DNA of 64,000 nucleotides from Ixodes scapularis (taxonomy: Eukaryota; Arthropoda; Arachnida; Ixodida; Ixodidae), in contig NW_024609857.1 in NCBI RefSeq assembly GCF_016920785.2, forward strand, positions 131,309,094 through 131,373,093. The letters run 5' to 3'. Shown in pieces: positions 22,066 through 32,496 of the stretch (positions are counted from its first letter, which is position 1; each line of letters begins with the position of its first letter). Both the position numbers and the translations under genes were made by a program. The notes beneath the pieces are model-generated. The model was given only the letters and a program-made list of their open reading frames with translations, was not told where the DNA came from and searched no databases.

Positions 22066-22640
22066 ACATATCTAGTAGTATTTACTAGGTAAAAGTTAGT
22101 AACCGCATGTCGCAAATGTTATTAGTTACCTAGTAACCGTACGTAGCAATGGTCAAGCTAGTAACGATTGCTAGGTCAATAATCTAGTAACGGTTATTAA
22201 CCAACCTAGTATCTTTTAACACTTTGAGCTAGTAACTGGCACTAACTGTCGCAAGAGCCAGGTAGTGCTAACCAATGTAAAATTCAAAAAATGCGAAAAA
22301 TTACTGTCTTTGGGATACATTTGTTTTCCAGACTGCTTACATTCACATTTCACATTTGCATTCGTACTATACATTTAACGCTAACAAGGAATTTGAGCAC
22401 AGAAGACCCACACACGCACGACATACATGCAACAACACGCTAACCCAATCGCTGTCACAAAAGGCTACCCATCCACCTTTTATACATGACTTGAAAGAAG
22501 TTGGTTGGTCAGTGACCACTTCGTCCGTAAGCGATGTTACAAATATAATGCTGCCTTCGCACCAATACTGTTCTCCAATGTTGTTGCTAAACATTCCGAG
22601 CTATTTATCTTTTAATAAGAAACAACGATACAGGCAGTTA
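22066..22640 (+). repeat. TAGTAAC-rich dispersed repeat, copy 1
   Basis: The first 200 bp contain many copies of TAGTAAC or its complement. A block of about 300 bp follows whose sequence recurs, inverted, at 52385-52905; shared stretches include GAAAGAAGT, GGTTGGTCAGTGACCAC and TACATGCA. Both copies contain a frame reading LKEVGWSVTTSSV, but it is short and open by chance or vestigial. Confidence 0.7.
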
Positions 22641-23929
22641 TCATTTGCAACAGAATAAAGCAGCGCCCCTATAAGTTCCCAGCAGTCGTGTTTTTGCTTC
22701 CCCGCACGGACTGCCCCACTTTGCGCATCCGTGTCTCCGTGGAAACCACATCGTCTCTACATTGCCTTTCCGCTTCCTGGTCGGTACTTTACGGTTTTAC
22801 AGTCACTGTCAAGACAGAAGACAGTTCCATGAGAACCCTCAAACCACCAATCACACACAGACCGTGAAGAAGGCGTTCTCAGTGTCAAGTAGGAGTGAAG
22901 CAGCAAAGCTTCTTGGACGGCGAAACTCATGCAACTGAACTGGCCGTAAGATTGCTGTCGAGCGGCGAATCCGGTGACGAGCGTCCGCCCATCACCGGCT
23001 TGTCAGGTCTATCCTCGGAGCAGTCTACGTCCACGCACACACTCGCCAAGTCGAGCGCACGAAAGTTAACCATGCACACAAGCACGGGAACACGAGAACA
23101 GCACATGACATACGGAAAAAGTGGCAGGTTCTGTTAGAAATGTGCGTTTTTAAACTCCTGCTAACCCCAACGCGCTTGTCGTACAATGTTGGCGAGCGTC
23201 CATTGTGAAAAAGAAACATATCTTAAACTAAAGAACACAAGAATTTAAAAAAAAAATAACCTTTATTGTTTTTTGTTCTTGTTTGGAAACGTTTCTAGCA
23301 CGTTCTACGTGACTATTTTCACGCCAGTTGAAACCAAGACGAAAATATAAACGCTTGCAAAAGAATGCAAACGGGAAGGAAGCTCAGAAGCCGCATATGA
23401 TCATTGCATTAACGACGGTTGCGCTCGCGGCAGCACTGGCTTCCACTACAGTGGCCTAGAGAGTTGTAGTGGGCTCACAGGACGGCTCGGCCTGACGCGT
23501 TTGATGTCGACGCGGCGCTGGCGCTGTAAGCGTTCCCTCCTGAAACTTTGCAGTATGCAGTGGCCAGACCAGGTCGGCTGGGCGGCTCTTACCAATCGCG
23601 GGCAGCGGGCGAGAGAAGTTTAAGGAGGAATCTACTGCTGCTCTTCCGGCGTTTTCGACGTCGGCCGCTTCAGCGCAATACACGGGGGAGATAGGGCGGT
23701 GAGCCCACTACCCTACTTTTGGGGCACTGTACTTCCACTATGGTGGCTGGAAGGGGAAGGGTGACGGTCGGTCAGGAGCGGAGGGCTCCAGAGAGTTGCG
23801 ATGAAAACGACTCGCCTGCAGACTGCGGCGCCCCTCGAGCAGATATTCTTTTCAACACAGGCGCTGACACCGCGGGTGCGTTGAAAGGTCACATCGCTTC
23901 TTTATTTTTAAGACTCAGGTTTCGGTAAC
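22641..23929. other. Unannotated, with a weak inverted repeat
   Basis: GTAGTGGGCTCAC near 23466 and its complement near 23699, each close to a TTCCACTA motif, form an imperfect inverted repeat that may mark a MITE of about 300 bp. Nothing else is recognised. Confidence 0.35.
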
Positions 23930-24093
23930 TACATGAATTGCACTGTAAAATAGTTTGTTGTTGGGCGAGTTGGTGAACATTTGGACTCATGGTTTTGCGC
24001 AAAAAAGACAGACACATTTATTTTTAAGACTCGCGTTTGTTTCTCTCTCTTGTGTCCCTCGTTTTTGCGCAAAACCATGAATACATGAATTGC
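23930..24093. mobile_element. PLE-type hairpin insertion with 12-bp target duplication
   Basis: TACATGAATTGC occurs at 23930-23941 and again at 24082-24093. The insert between them carries GTTGGGCGAGTTGG, then an arm at 23988-24005 (CATGGTTTTGCGCAAAAA) and its perfect complement at 24062-24079. The TTGGGCGAGTTGG / GCGCAAA signature also occurs at 29655, 33930 and (inverted) 48415. The configuration matches truncated Penelope-like elements inserting with an inverted tail. Confidence 0.8.
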
Positions 24094-24884
24094 GCACGTT
24101 TCACCCGTTAAATGGGTCGTGCGCCTGAATTCCGCGATGAAAAGTCCGGGAAGAAATTTTTGGGGACCGCTGGGGGCACTGTCGCCAGCAGGCGAGCCAG
24201 CAGGCGAGCCAGCAGCCCCGAGTATTTTAAGAGATCCGACATTACAGATATTTTGCAACAGCTCGATGGCGGTCACGTGACTTATGGGCCGTGTTTGAAA
24301 TACGAGCTGCGAGGAGGTGACGGAAGCGTGGTTCGTCTGCGAGCGTTTCGGTCTTTCCGAATACTTTCGTCCTCGGCACGCGAAAACGCATCGGATGCGC
24401 ACTTGCGACCGATCTTCGCCGGTGGCGTCCGCCATTAAATTGCAAACTCACCCCATGGTTCGATATGGACACTCTCTGTAATCCAGGATCTCTCAAAATA
24501 TTAATCGCGAATCGCGTCCCTCTTTGCCATTGTCCGCATACGGCTCCATGGCTGCAAGGTGAAATCTCTGAATTTGAGCGTGAGATTTGGTAGTTGTTTA
24601 TATAAATGATGAGCAATAAAACACCCCTCTTTTTCTTTATTTAACTCCTTTCCTGCCAAAGTAGTGAAAGTTTATGACAGAAAATGACAAGTAGACACGC
24701 TTAATAAACCGGCAGGCGTGAGCGCCGGGCAGTACCATGCTTTACCTTCAGAAAACAGACATTCTTGCCCAGAAATATTTTGTTTTAAAGGAGCTCGTCC
24801 GCTATAGAAGGAGGAATCTTACAGACTTGTCCGCTGTTGCCTTTGATTTTATGGTATACTAGAGGAGAGTGGAAACGAAATGAG
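24094..24884. other. Unannotated, with a 12-bp tandem
   Basis: A short tandem of GCCAGCAGGCGA (2.7 copies) lies near 24183-24214. A GC-rich segment, 24240-24440, has overlapping frames on both strands without motifs. Confidence 0.35.
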
Positions 24885-26275
24885 AACAGTGCAGCTTAGG
24901 TTTTAATGTGTGATTTATGAAGAGAGAGGAAAAAGCAAACCAAGTTATACCAGAAAACTTCTACGCAGACAATATTGTACTGTTAGCAGATTATAGGGTC
25001 AGGTCACAGAAGCTGATTAAGATCTTTGAAGCGGAAGGAGACTCTCTTGGCCTGAAATTCAGTAGCGACAAGTAAGGAATAATGGTTTATAACGACAAGA
25101 AAAGAAACCCACTGAAAATTGAAGAAATGTGAAAAGAACACGTAGATAAGCATAAATATCCAGGAACAGGGCTGAATGAAAGAAAACTATACTTAGAAGA
25201 ACCGGAACAAAATATGCTTGTAACGGGTCGTTGCGTTATATACTAACTATTTGTTCCCATTATTTACACGCTGATTCTGCAAACTGTCCAAGGATGACAT
25301 GACTGCCCTGCTCACCGCATGAGAAGAAGCGCTGGAGCTCGGCTTGAGGTCGCCACATTCTAAAGAAAGAAAAACGAAATGCAGCCGTTTTAAAGCATAG
25401 GCACTATAGAAATACAACCTATAATGGAGTTGTTAGGAGATTACAGAAATCAACCAGAATTCCGGAGCTGCCTTTTGGAAATGCGGTATTATGCATGAAA
25501 TCTGAGGCCCAGTTGAGTTTAGGGACCAGGCGGAGGAGCGTGGGCACATTGACACTGGGGGGCGTGGGAATGCATCAAACCAGAGGAACAAATGGAAGTG
25601 AAGGGAGACGCGGACTGGGCATCTTGCGAGGTTAGAAAGGCGATCAGAAAGTCGAAATTCGACAAAGACTAGACATGATGAAGGATACACGATGGGCGAG
25701 AAAGCGATATAAGCATCAATATATGAAAAGTTTGGACACTAAATGGGCAAACCGCTCCCGAATATAGAAATTCTAATACCAACACTGATATGCTGAGATA
25801 GAGCAGATGCCTCTGTGGAAAAGGAAGAAAGAAGCCGGGGGAAAAAGTGGTAAAAAACAATGCGAAGAAAATCACCTTGAACTCTGTATAGAGGAAGACA
25901 GCAGGAAATAAGGAAGGAATATTGGTATAATAATTCACGGGGCAGCTCGTTGTTATTTGAGCCTAGAACAGGAGTATTGAGGACTATGGCGTATAGTACA
26001 AAGTATGAACAAATGGATACGCGGTGAGCCGTATGCCAAAGGGAAGACGAGACCATAGATTATGTAGTGTTGAGGTACACAGGGCTTGCTCCCACGCTTA
26101 TGCAGCGGGCGACGGGTTTAGCGGGAGCGCTGTGGTTTGCAGACGACAATAGAAGAATGGATAAGTGCACTTTAATAACAAAAAAAAAGGACTGGAAGAC
26201 TGGTTATCTAGTGAGAATTAATGACGTAAAACTAACTAGCACAGTTGGGGACAGGCCGGACAGATGAAAATTGGG
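24885..26275 (+). pseudogene. Decayed LINE ORF2, same family as 17796-18775
   Basis: Near 24955 the plus strand reads ENFYADNIVLLADY, an RT catalytic box in which the second Asp of YADD has become Asn. GLKFSSDK follows. At 25460-25700 the residues IPELPFGNAVLCMKSEAQ align with the intact copy's VPGLTFGNAGLCMKSEVH. Further on, RWARKRYKHQYMKSLDTKWANR and the terminal ETIDHVVLRYTGL region also align. Many stops and frameshifts show it is long dead. It ends just before the foldback element at 26281. Confidence 0.8.
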
Positions 26276-26280
26276 GGTAG

Positions 26281-27013
26281 CGGACATTTCGTCGAACGCC
26301 ATTTCATCGAAAGCCGTTTCATCGAATGAACGGGCATTTCATCGAACGCCGTTTCGTCGAACGCCGTTTCATCGAATCGCTAAGGGCCGTTTCCTTGAAT
26401 TTCTGTTATAGCTCTGTACCGAGTTTTGGGGCATAACAGTGCTTTATAGATGTTTCACCTTGCATTTGTTAAGACTAAGGTAATCACTTGTGAAATTCTT
26501 TTGAAGGTGGTGACAAATTACTAAAAATAAAAACAATTAGCATAAAAAGAAATAAAAACAATTGGGTATGCGACTTACTGAAAAGCTTTACTCATGTACA
26601 TACATGACTGAAACCACGACACTGCAAATAAAGGACAGACACTTAAAACACTTAAGTGTCTGTGCTTTCTGTTTTTGCCTCATTTTTAATTGTTTCATGT
26701 GACATCGAGAGGGGTCACTGTTTCATGGAGGCTTTCTTCTCGAAGCAGGATATGTTCACGATGGAACTTATCTCGCCAATGCACCCAGCGACATAAAACA
26801 GAAAAAAAAGAGAGTGACTTAGATGAAGCTGTGTATAAAAATTAATGTAAATTCCAAAATATTACAGACTGAAACGTTGTTCGATGAAAAGGCGTTCGAT
26901 GAAACGACTTCTATGAAACGGTGTTCAAGGAAACGGCGTTCGATGAAACGGTGTTTGATGAAACGGCTTCGATGGAACGGCATTCGATGAAACAGCGTTC
27001 AAGGAAATGTCCG
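26281..27013. mobile_element. Foldback element of repeated TTTCATCGAACGCCG motifs
   Basis: The left end (26281-26400) holds about six direct copies of a 15-18-bp motif, TTTCATCGAACGCCG and variants. The right end (26875-27013) holds about eight inverted copies. The outermost bases CGGACATTTC (26281) and GAAATGTCCG (27004-27013) form the terminal inverted repeat. The 470-bp middle is AT-rich and non-coding. A non-autonomous DNA transposon with subterminal repeats is the simplest reading. Confidence 0.8.
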
Positions 27014-27221
27014 GACGCAGAAAATCGGCATTTCCTCCCGTGGGGCTCCGGCCCAAGGCCTCAACCCTGTCTCCTAGTGGACCCGGTGTTTAGGTAACGC
27101 TGACTAGGTTTTGACCAGTGGAGTATTGGCTACTTTCTTGCTGGGGGAGGAGGGGGGGGCGCGATGTTTTTATCTTTTTTGCCCGATATCCCAAAGACCA
27201 TCCAGGTGATATTTTGATTAA

Positions 27222-27594
27222 TGACAAGTGATGTGGCGACGAATAACTGGAGAAACTAAACGTTTAATGGAGCGAACTTGTGCTAAAAAAATTTAAAAGT
27301 TAGCTGCTGGATCGATCGTTGGGGCGAGACTGACTCCGGTTCGCCACGCGGAGCTCCTTACGTCCAAGCGTGGGCTTCTGGAACAATCAGCGTAAAAGGT
27401 TCGGTGCGTAGAACATTCAGATCTCGAATAAGCAAAAAAATTCTCTAATAGATCATTAACACGACACTTATTAGAAATAACAGAAATGTGTGTCCGTTCC
27501 AAGGCATCGAACCTCGACCCTTTGCGTGGGAGCCAATCACGGTAACTATTGGGACACGGGAACGTTGCCTCCTTGGCTAGCTGCGCGCGCGTCA
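27222..27594 (-). mobile_element. 3' LTR of the minus-strand Gypsy element
   Basis: On the minus strand this 373-bp sequence starts TGAC and ends GTCA, the canonical TG...CA with a short inverted repeat. A polypurine tract lies directly before it. It aligns over most of its length with 35183-35548; shared blocks include GTGGGCTTCTGGAACAATC (plus-strand text) and CTCGAATAAGC. Visible divergence is large, so the element is old. A tRNA-like GAGGTTCGATGCC also occurs inside, which could suggest a SINE, but the polypurine tract and the second copy favour an LTR. Confidence 0.75.
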
Positions 27595-27611
27595 TTTCTC
27601 CCCCCTTTAAA
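27595..27611 (-). promoter_or_regulatory. Polypurine tract of Gypsy element
   Basis: On the minus strand it reads TTTAAAGGGGGGAGAAA immediately before the LTR's TGAC. Polypurine tracts prime plus-strand DNA synthesis in LTR retrotransposons, and this position is the expected one. Confidence 0.75.
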
Positions 27612-27711
27612 AAGTGCATCGCCCCGATTTAACACAAAACAAAACAAATAAAATAAAAAGAACGGTAAACTTAAAAGTCATTTGGAACACACAAAGTCCA
27701 CAGTCCTATTA

Positions 27712-28775
27712 AGCGTAGAATCGCTTGAGTCGAACGACGTGAACCACCTCGGGTCACGGTCGCCCGTCGCGATGATGCGTGCGTTCCGTAAGATACCCTT
27801 TTGCAGCTGAGATCTCCCAGGCGTCGAAGGACCTTCTGTGGTGAAAAGTAGCGCTTTAAGAGCTTCTCGCCAAGGCCACGACGTATCGGTGTTTACTCCC
27901 ACAGCCCGTCTCCGTATTGAAATTGAGCGTCCAGGCGACGAAGGTTGGAGTGGCCAGCGCCGACAAGTTGCTGGTCTTAGATCCGGACTCGAGCAATCGG
28001 GCGGGCTGTCTGACTTCTGCTCCTCGAAAAACCACCTGGGCGTTGTCACTTCCGTTGCCAGCTGGCTCGTGATGTAGCATGACGTCAAGCATCCTGGTCA
28101 CCTTGCAACCATCCACCAGTTGGAATGGTGCAACACCAGTTGTCCCTTGAACCGATGTGATGTAGGCGAACGTGACATACGACAGGACCTCGACCCACAA
28201 CTTATGTTCCACGTCAACGCTCCTCAACACCATGTTGGCAAAGGGCTTGTTTAGGCTTTCCGTTAGCCCTTTAGTCTGAGGATGGTACGTTATGGTTGGA
28301 CGGTAGTTGGTGTGGCTGAGACGGAGGCTCTCTAGCATCAGCTGTGCCATGAACGATGGCACGCGATCTGTAATCAAAATGCGGGAGCGCCGTGCCGGAG
28401 GACGATGAACTCTGTGAAAAACTTGGCGACCTCCACACGTTTCGACGCACCGCATGGGATAACCTGTGGCGTCGATTGTTCAAAGGTTTTCAGATGTTTA
28501 CGGCGAAAAAGGGCCAAATAAATTCTTTTTGATCTGTTGGATCGGCTGGACGGGGGAGAAATCGAATGCAGAAGTCCTGACGGCTTCGTTGACGGTTTCT
28601 TGCGACGCTGACACTCATGGCATGACTGAGTGTAGAGATGAACGGTATTCGGGAGCTTCATCCAGTAGTACTTTTCTCGAATCCTGGCGGCCGTCATGCT
28701 CTAGCCGAGGAGCCCCGCCGTCGGGTCGTCATTGCAGTCTCGGAAGGTTTCTTCCTGTAGACAGGTAAATTTTAC
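27712..28775 (-). pseudogene. Gypsy integrase (minus-strand element)
   Basis: Reading from 28775 down, CNDDPTAGLLG, a stop and REKYYWMKLPNTVHLYTQSCHECQRRKKPS form the HHCC zinc-binding domain; the second pair CxxC is intact, but the histidines look lost. The core follows with LRHGAP, RILITDR, TITYHPQTKGLTESLNK (the E-containing motif), LWVEVLSYVTFAY and GVAPFQL. The far C terminus reads VVHVVRLKRFYA just before the polypurine tract. Several frameshifts break it. It belongs to the same element as the gag and protease relics at 30.5-32.4 kb. Confidence 0.85.
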
Positions 28776-29750
28776 CAGTAGCTTTTTTATGTTAGAAGCT
28801 AACTGCGTTAACGTGAGACGTTCGCAAAGAATAAAAGCCTGGCTCTTCACTATTTCATCATTTTCCGCACCAGTCGAAAGTTAATTTCTATTGCTACGCA
28901 GGCTTCGGCTGACTCATTATACATGCCTTCAGGCATTACGAAGAGGGAGCTTTCTTTATGGGCTTCAAAAACATTCTGTTGGTTGTCAACCAAAAGGCTA
29001 ACCAATGGCCTAGATTCATGGGTCTGGACTCTCCCCGAACCAGAAATAACTTCCACACATTGGGATATAAGTGGAGGTTGTATTTTCTCATCGGTCTTGC
29101 ACCCCACCTTTCGTGCCAAAGTAAGCAGCTCCGGAGGTCGCAGGTTAAGTTGAAAGCAAAACTTGGGACAAAGATTCAAGGTTCATTGAAGGGATTGAGG
29201 TACCACAAAATCTCAGAGGATTGTTAATCTACCTGCAGCTTTAAGAGTTTTTTTTTTTCTTTTTGGGGAGGTTTTGTCGAAATCGCTGCCACAAAAACTC
29301 GGTAATATCACTCAATGTCCTTTTAATTTCAAGAAAGATCGTTCCTGCCCGTACAAATCACCCCCACTGACGCAACAGGCGACCCACAGGCAGTCTTTGA
29401 AGAAGAAGGCCCTGCGACAGTCCTCGAATCTTAAAATTTGGCAAACCGTTCTCACATGCCCTACACAGGGGGTACGAAAGCCACTCAGACCAAGACGTTC
29501 AACAGGACAGGTACCTTGCTTGATGTACCAGAAAGCAGCCCGGGCGCTGCACACATTTTGAGCGGCCAGGTTGAGAAGAATAGGGTTCATGAAGGGAAGA
29601 TTGTAGGAGACAGAAGAACCCAGTGTACAAGAAACAAAACTGTAGTAACGTAGACAGTTGGGCGAGTTGGTATAGACTGATTATAGTCAGAGTTGCGCGC
29701 AAAGGATAGGGACTGTCTGTCTGCTTTTCTACTCAGAACATCAAACTCCG
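28776..29750. other. Segment replacing RT/RNase H in the Gypsy element
   Basis: The RT palm, RNase H and connection domains expected here are absent. Instead there is a minus frame at 29312-29590 with a Cys-rich pattern (CVGHVRTVCQILRFEDCRR), possibly a LINE relic, and an unrecognised frame at 28850-29179. A PLE-like terminus, GTTGGGCGAGTTGG with TTGCGCGCAAAGGA, lies at 29652-29705. The history may be a deletion filled by other repeats. Confidence 0.45.
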
Positions 29751-31060
29751 ATCCTCCTTCTTTACCAGGACGACTGGTAAAGAAGGAGGATTACTTGAAA
29801 GTTGGATGGTGTTGTCACTGGGCATTTCTTGCACTTGTTCTTGGATTGCATCACTTTCTTTTAAGGGGACTCGGTGCGGTGTCTGGTGCACAAGGAGGGC
29901 GTCGTCGTCTTTAACAATGCGATGCTTCACCGCCGTCGTTTGTCGCACCCTTGAGGAGGTGGCAAAGCACTCAGTGAACTCGCCGAAGAGGTCAAGCAGG
30001 CGTCGCCGTTGAGTAGCAGGGAGCTTTGGGTAGATATGCAGTTTCGAGGGTGGCGCTCTCTCGGCCTGCGTTGACGACGATTCTTCCCGGAGTGCGGTAA
30101 TGGCGGCTGAGTCCTGAATAAGTCCCTCTGTGTGGCCCACGGCGGTACCTTTTGTAAGGTGCTTCGGCTCTTGTGGGACAATTGTAACGAGGACCGTGGC
30201 GCGCCAGTATCGAAGCTTTGTTACACCCCTTGCGACTCCGAGTCCCCTTTTCAGAAGCAACTGGACGCTGCACTCCAGCAAAACTACGACGCAGGAAGCT
30301 TCATTGGTCCCGATGGGTACAAAAATACTTGACCTCAACGGAAAGTTTACATTATCGGCAAAGACACGCACCTCGAATTGCGTCGTTTTTGTCTCCTCCG
30401 GTGGTGGGACAGGTTTTTTTTTTAACGACAACTTGTTCGCTCCAAGGTCAATGAAAGCGCCGTACTCGCACAACAAGTCCATTCCAATGATAACGTCCCT
30501 CGCATAGTTTTGACTTCTGACGAACGACGAACTTCACCGGACAGGTTTCCCCACGAATCTAGACGCGAGCGGTGCATCTTCTGACGGATGTGCTGAGGTG
30601 TTTTAAAGCGGTTGCTCTGTGGGGCATCCCACGGTGTCGTAACTTTCCAAAGGCGGCGAGAGAACTTCCCACTCAGAACCGAGTAGTCTGCTCCGGTGTC
30701 AATGAGTGGTGTCGCGTCGTGACACCTAGCGCGACGAGCGTGGAACGAAAGCTCGTGCTGCAGAACCCAGGGATCCTGGGTTCGAGCCCCGCCCCTGCCT
30801 GTTTTGATCTGGATGAGAATCGTACCGGCGTGCGGTCGTGTATCACTACTGCGTGAGCACGTTAAAGACCCCAGGATAGCAGTCGTATGCACTGGCGAAA
30901 TTGCTCATCTACAGTGTAAACCAGTGTCGCCCCTACTGGCAGACCGACCTTACGCTGTATAAATCACTAAAAAAACTTCCAAATTCGGTGTCGCGTCGTG
31001 GCCGTCGATAACTATTTTCAGGTTGTTCGGCACCGTCGCAAAAACGTTCTTCTCTGGCGT
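29751..31060 (-). pseudogene. Gypsy protease and N-terminal RT, split by a SINE
   Basis: Upstream of the SINE the frame reads NNLKIVIDGHDATP (about 30990-31035). Downstream it resumes with DATPLIDTGADYSVLSGKF, whose DTGA at 30671-30700 is the retropepsin active site. The protease ends with DVIIGMDLLCEYGAFIDL near 30450-30500. RT starts with LLDLFGEFTECFATSS, KHRIVKDDDALLVHQTPHRVP and PVVLVKKED, then breaks off at 29751 in a palindrome. The YxDD region is absent. The shared Asp-Ala-Thr-Pro residues on both sides of the SINE are its target duplication. Confidence 0.9.
30722..30986 (+). mobile_element. SINE copy B with 14-bp target duplication
   Basis: GGTGTCGCGTCGTG occurs at 30708-30721 and again at 30987-31000, bracketing a 265-bp insert. 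Inside are a B box (GGTTCGAGCCC near 30779), CGGCGTGCGGTCGTG, GCACGTTAAAGACCCC and GCTCATCTACAG, as in the other copies. The 5' head is shorter than in copy A, so it is probably 5'-truncated. The perfect duplication shows it is relatively young compared with the Gypsy gene it interrupts. Confidence 0.9.
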
Positions 31061-31779
31061 TTCGTCGTTCGAGTGTGATCCCTCCAATGTTTCGGAAGGA
31101 TCTTTACTTCGTCGGTGAGAAGCAATTCCACCTACCGGGGTTGCCGTGCTTAATTTTCCCGCGGTGGCGTGCGGGACTAGCTGTGTCCACGGGAACGGTG
31201 AAGTGTTAACTCTAGACGTCGTGGGGATGGCGAACGAGATGGGGTGCAGCTGGCATTGGGTACGGCGATCGGCGCAGGTACTCCTCGAAGTCCCTCGGCC
31301 GCTTACCAAAGCGGAGCCGAGGGTCGTTCGGCGCGAACCCTCGCAGGCCCATCTGGCGAATGCTGCACCGTCGGTAGACGTGGCCGGCATCTCCGCAGGG
31401 GTAGCAGATATAGGGCGTCGGTCGACCGTTCGCCAGACATCGGTCTTTTGCGGAGTGCATGGGGCTTCTTGCGGGCGTGGGACTTTGTTGTCACGGTGTC
31501 AGGTATATTGCTGCGCTGGTGACTGACATTGAGGCGGAGCTGCATATGATCGGATGGCGGTGGCAGTCCGGCCATTGCGCCTTTCGACAACGTTGACTCC
31601 TAAATGGCCGCCACGGCGTTTCGAGCCTTTGCTTTGAAGCCTCGCTGTACTTTTTCCCGAACCATTTCGGCGATGCGAGGCCGGGCGTCCAGCAGTGGGC
31701 AACAGCTTCTTTATCTCTTCCCGTACAACGTCACAAATAATCTCCCAAATTCAAGGCAGGCTGGAGCCATGGTTCAATC
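31061..31779 (-). pseudogene. Gypsy gag nucleocapsid (zinc knuckle) region
   Basis: The frame at 31212-31460 reads YICYPCGDAGHVYRRC, a complete CX2CX4HX4C zinc knuckle, followed by a basic Arg-rich stretch (RCSIRQMGLRGF, RFGKRPRDFEEYLRR). Flanking coding sequence needs frame changes. In intact elements this domain binds genomic RNA in the particle. Confidence 0.8.
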
Positions 31780-32424
31780 CCGATGGCGAGGGGGCCGCTA
31801 CGTCGGGGTCCGGTCGTAGGTGGTTGCCCTTGCAAGGATAACACGCTCCAAGTTTGTCGCCTCGGTGACGAATCCTTAAACGGTCGTCGATGGGTTGCGT
31901 ACAAGTTCACCGAAGATGCCGTTCCTCACGGCACGCATCAGAATACGCAGCTTGTTTTCCTCGGTGGTCTAAGGCTTGGCGCGGGCGCTCAGGCGTAGGA
32001 CGTCTTCTACAAAGCTCGTGACGTTCTCATTTGGGCTGTGTGTCCTCGATTCTAGCAGGTCTTTGGCCCTCTCTGTTCGGTGTTGCCTGGCGAACGTACG
32101 TGTCAGCTTGCTTTTGCAAAAGTCCCATGAAGTCAGGGAAGCTTCGTGGTTTTCGAGCCGGCGCCTTACAATTGGCTCTACTGAAAAATAGATGCTCTGC
32201 AGGCGCTGCTCGTCTCTCCACCCGTTGTGACGGGCCACGCGATCGCACTGGTGCATTTAGTCCTCGACGTCCTCATAGATCTGGCCGAGAAAGAGAGTAG
32301 GTGCCCGCGGAGCGACAGGCAGGACGACGACGGGCGGGTGATTATGTCGGGATCGTCTTCCGGTTCTCGGGTAAGAGACGAAATTCGGGGGGCTGACCTT
32401 TGGTACGGCGGCTTGCTCGTGCAT
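31780..32424 (-). pseudogene. Gypsy gag capsid region
   Basis: The frame begins with ATG at 32424 and reads PRAPTLFLGQIYEDVED, a stop (at the position of the usual Trp), and CDRVARHNGWRDEQRLQSIYF. It continues with RRLENHEASLTSWDFCKSKL, then EENKLRILMRAVRNGIFGEL, then GFVTEATNLERVI. These match Ty3/Gypsy retrotransposon gag. Two in-frame stops and one frameshift inactivate it. The coding order gag, knuckle, protease, RT, integrase runs continuously towards lower coordinates. Confidence 0.85.
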
Positions 32425-32496
32425 CCCCCGGCTTCCTTTTCTAATTTTTTTTTTTCGCTGGGGAGCGGGCTATCACTGCGGGCCTTCGGAGTGGTA

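Noticed and set aside
27222..27594. tRNA-derived SINE
   Set aside because: A tRNA-like GAGGTTCGATGCC and an A-box-like TAGCCAAGGAGG are present, but the adjacent polypurine tract, TGAC/GTCA ends and a matching copy at the other side of the gag-pol relic fit an LTR better. It remains a minor alternative.
30779..30789. tRNA gene
   Set aside because: The B box belongs to a SINE with a target duplication; no complete cloverleaf is present.
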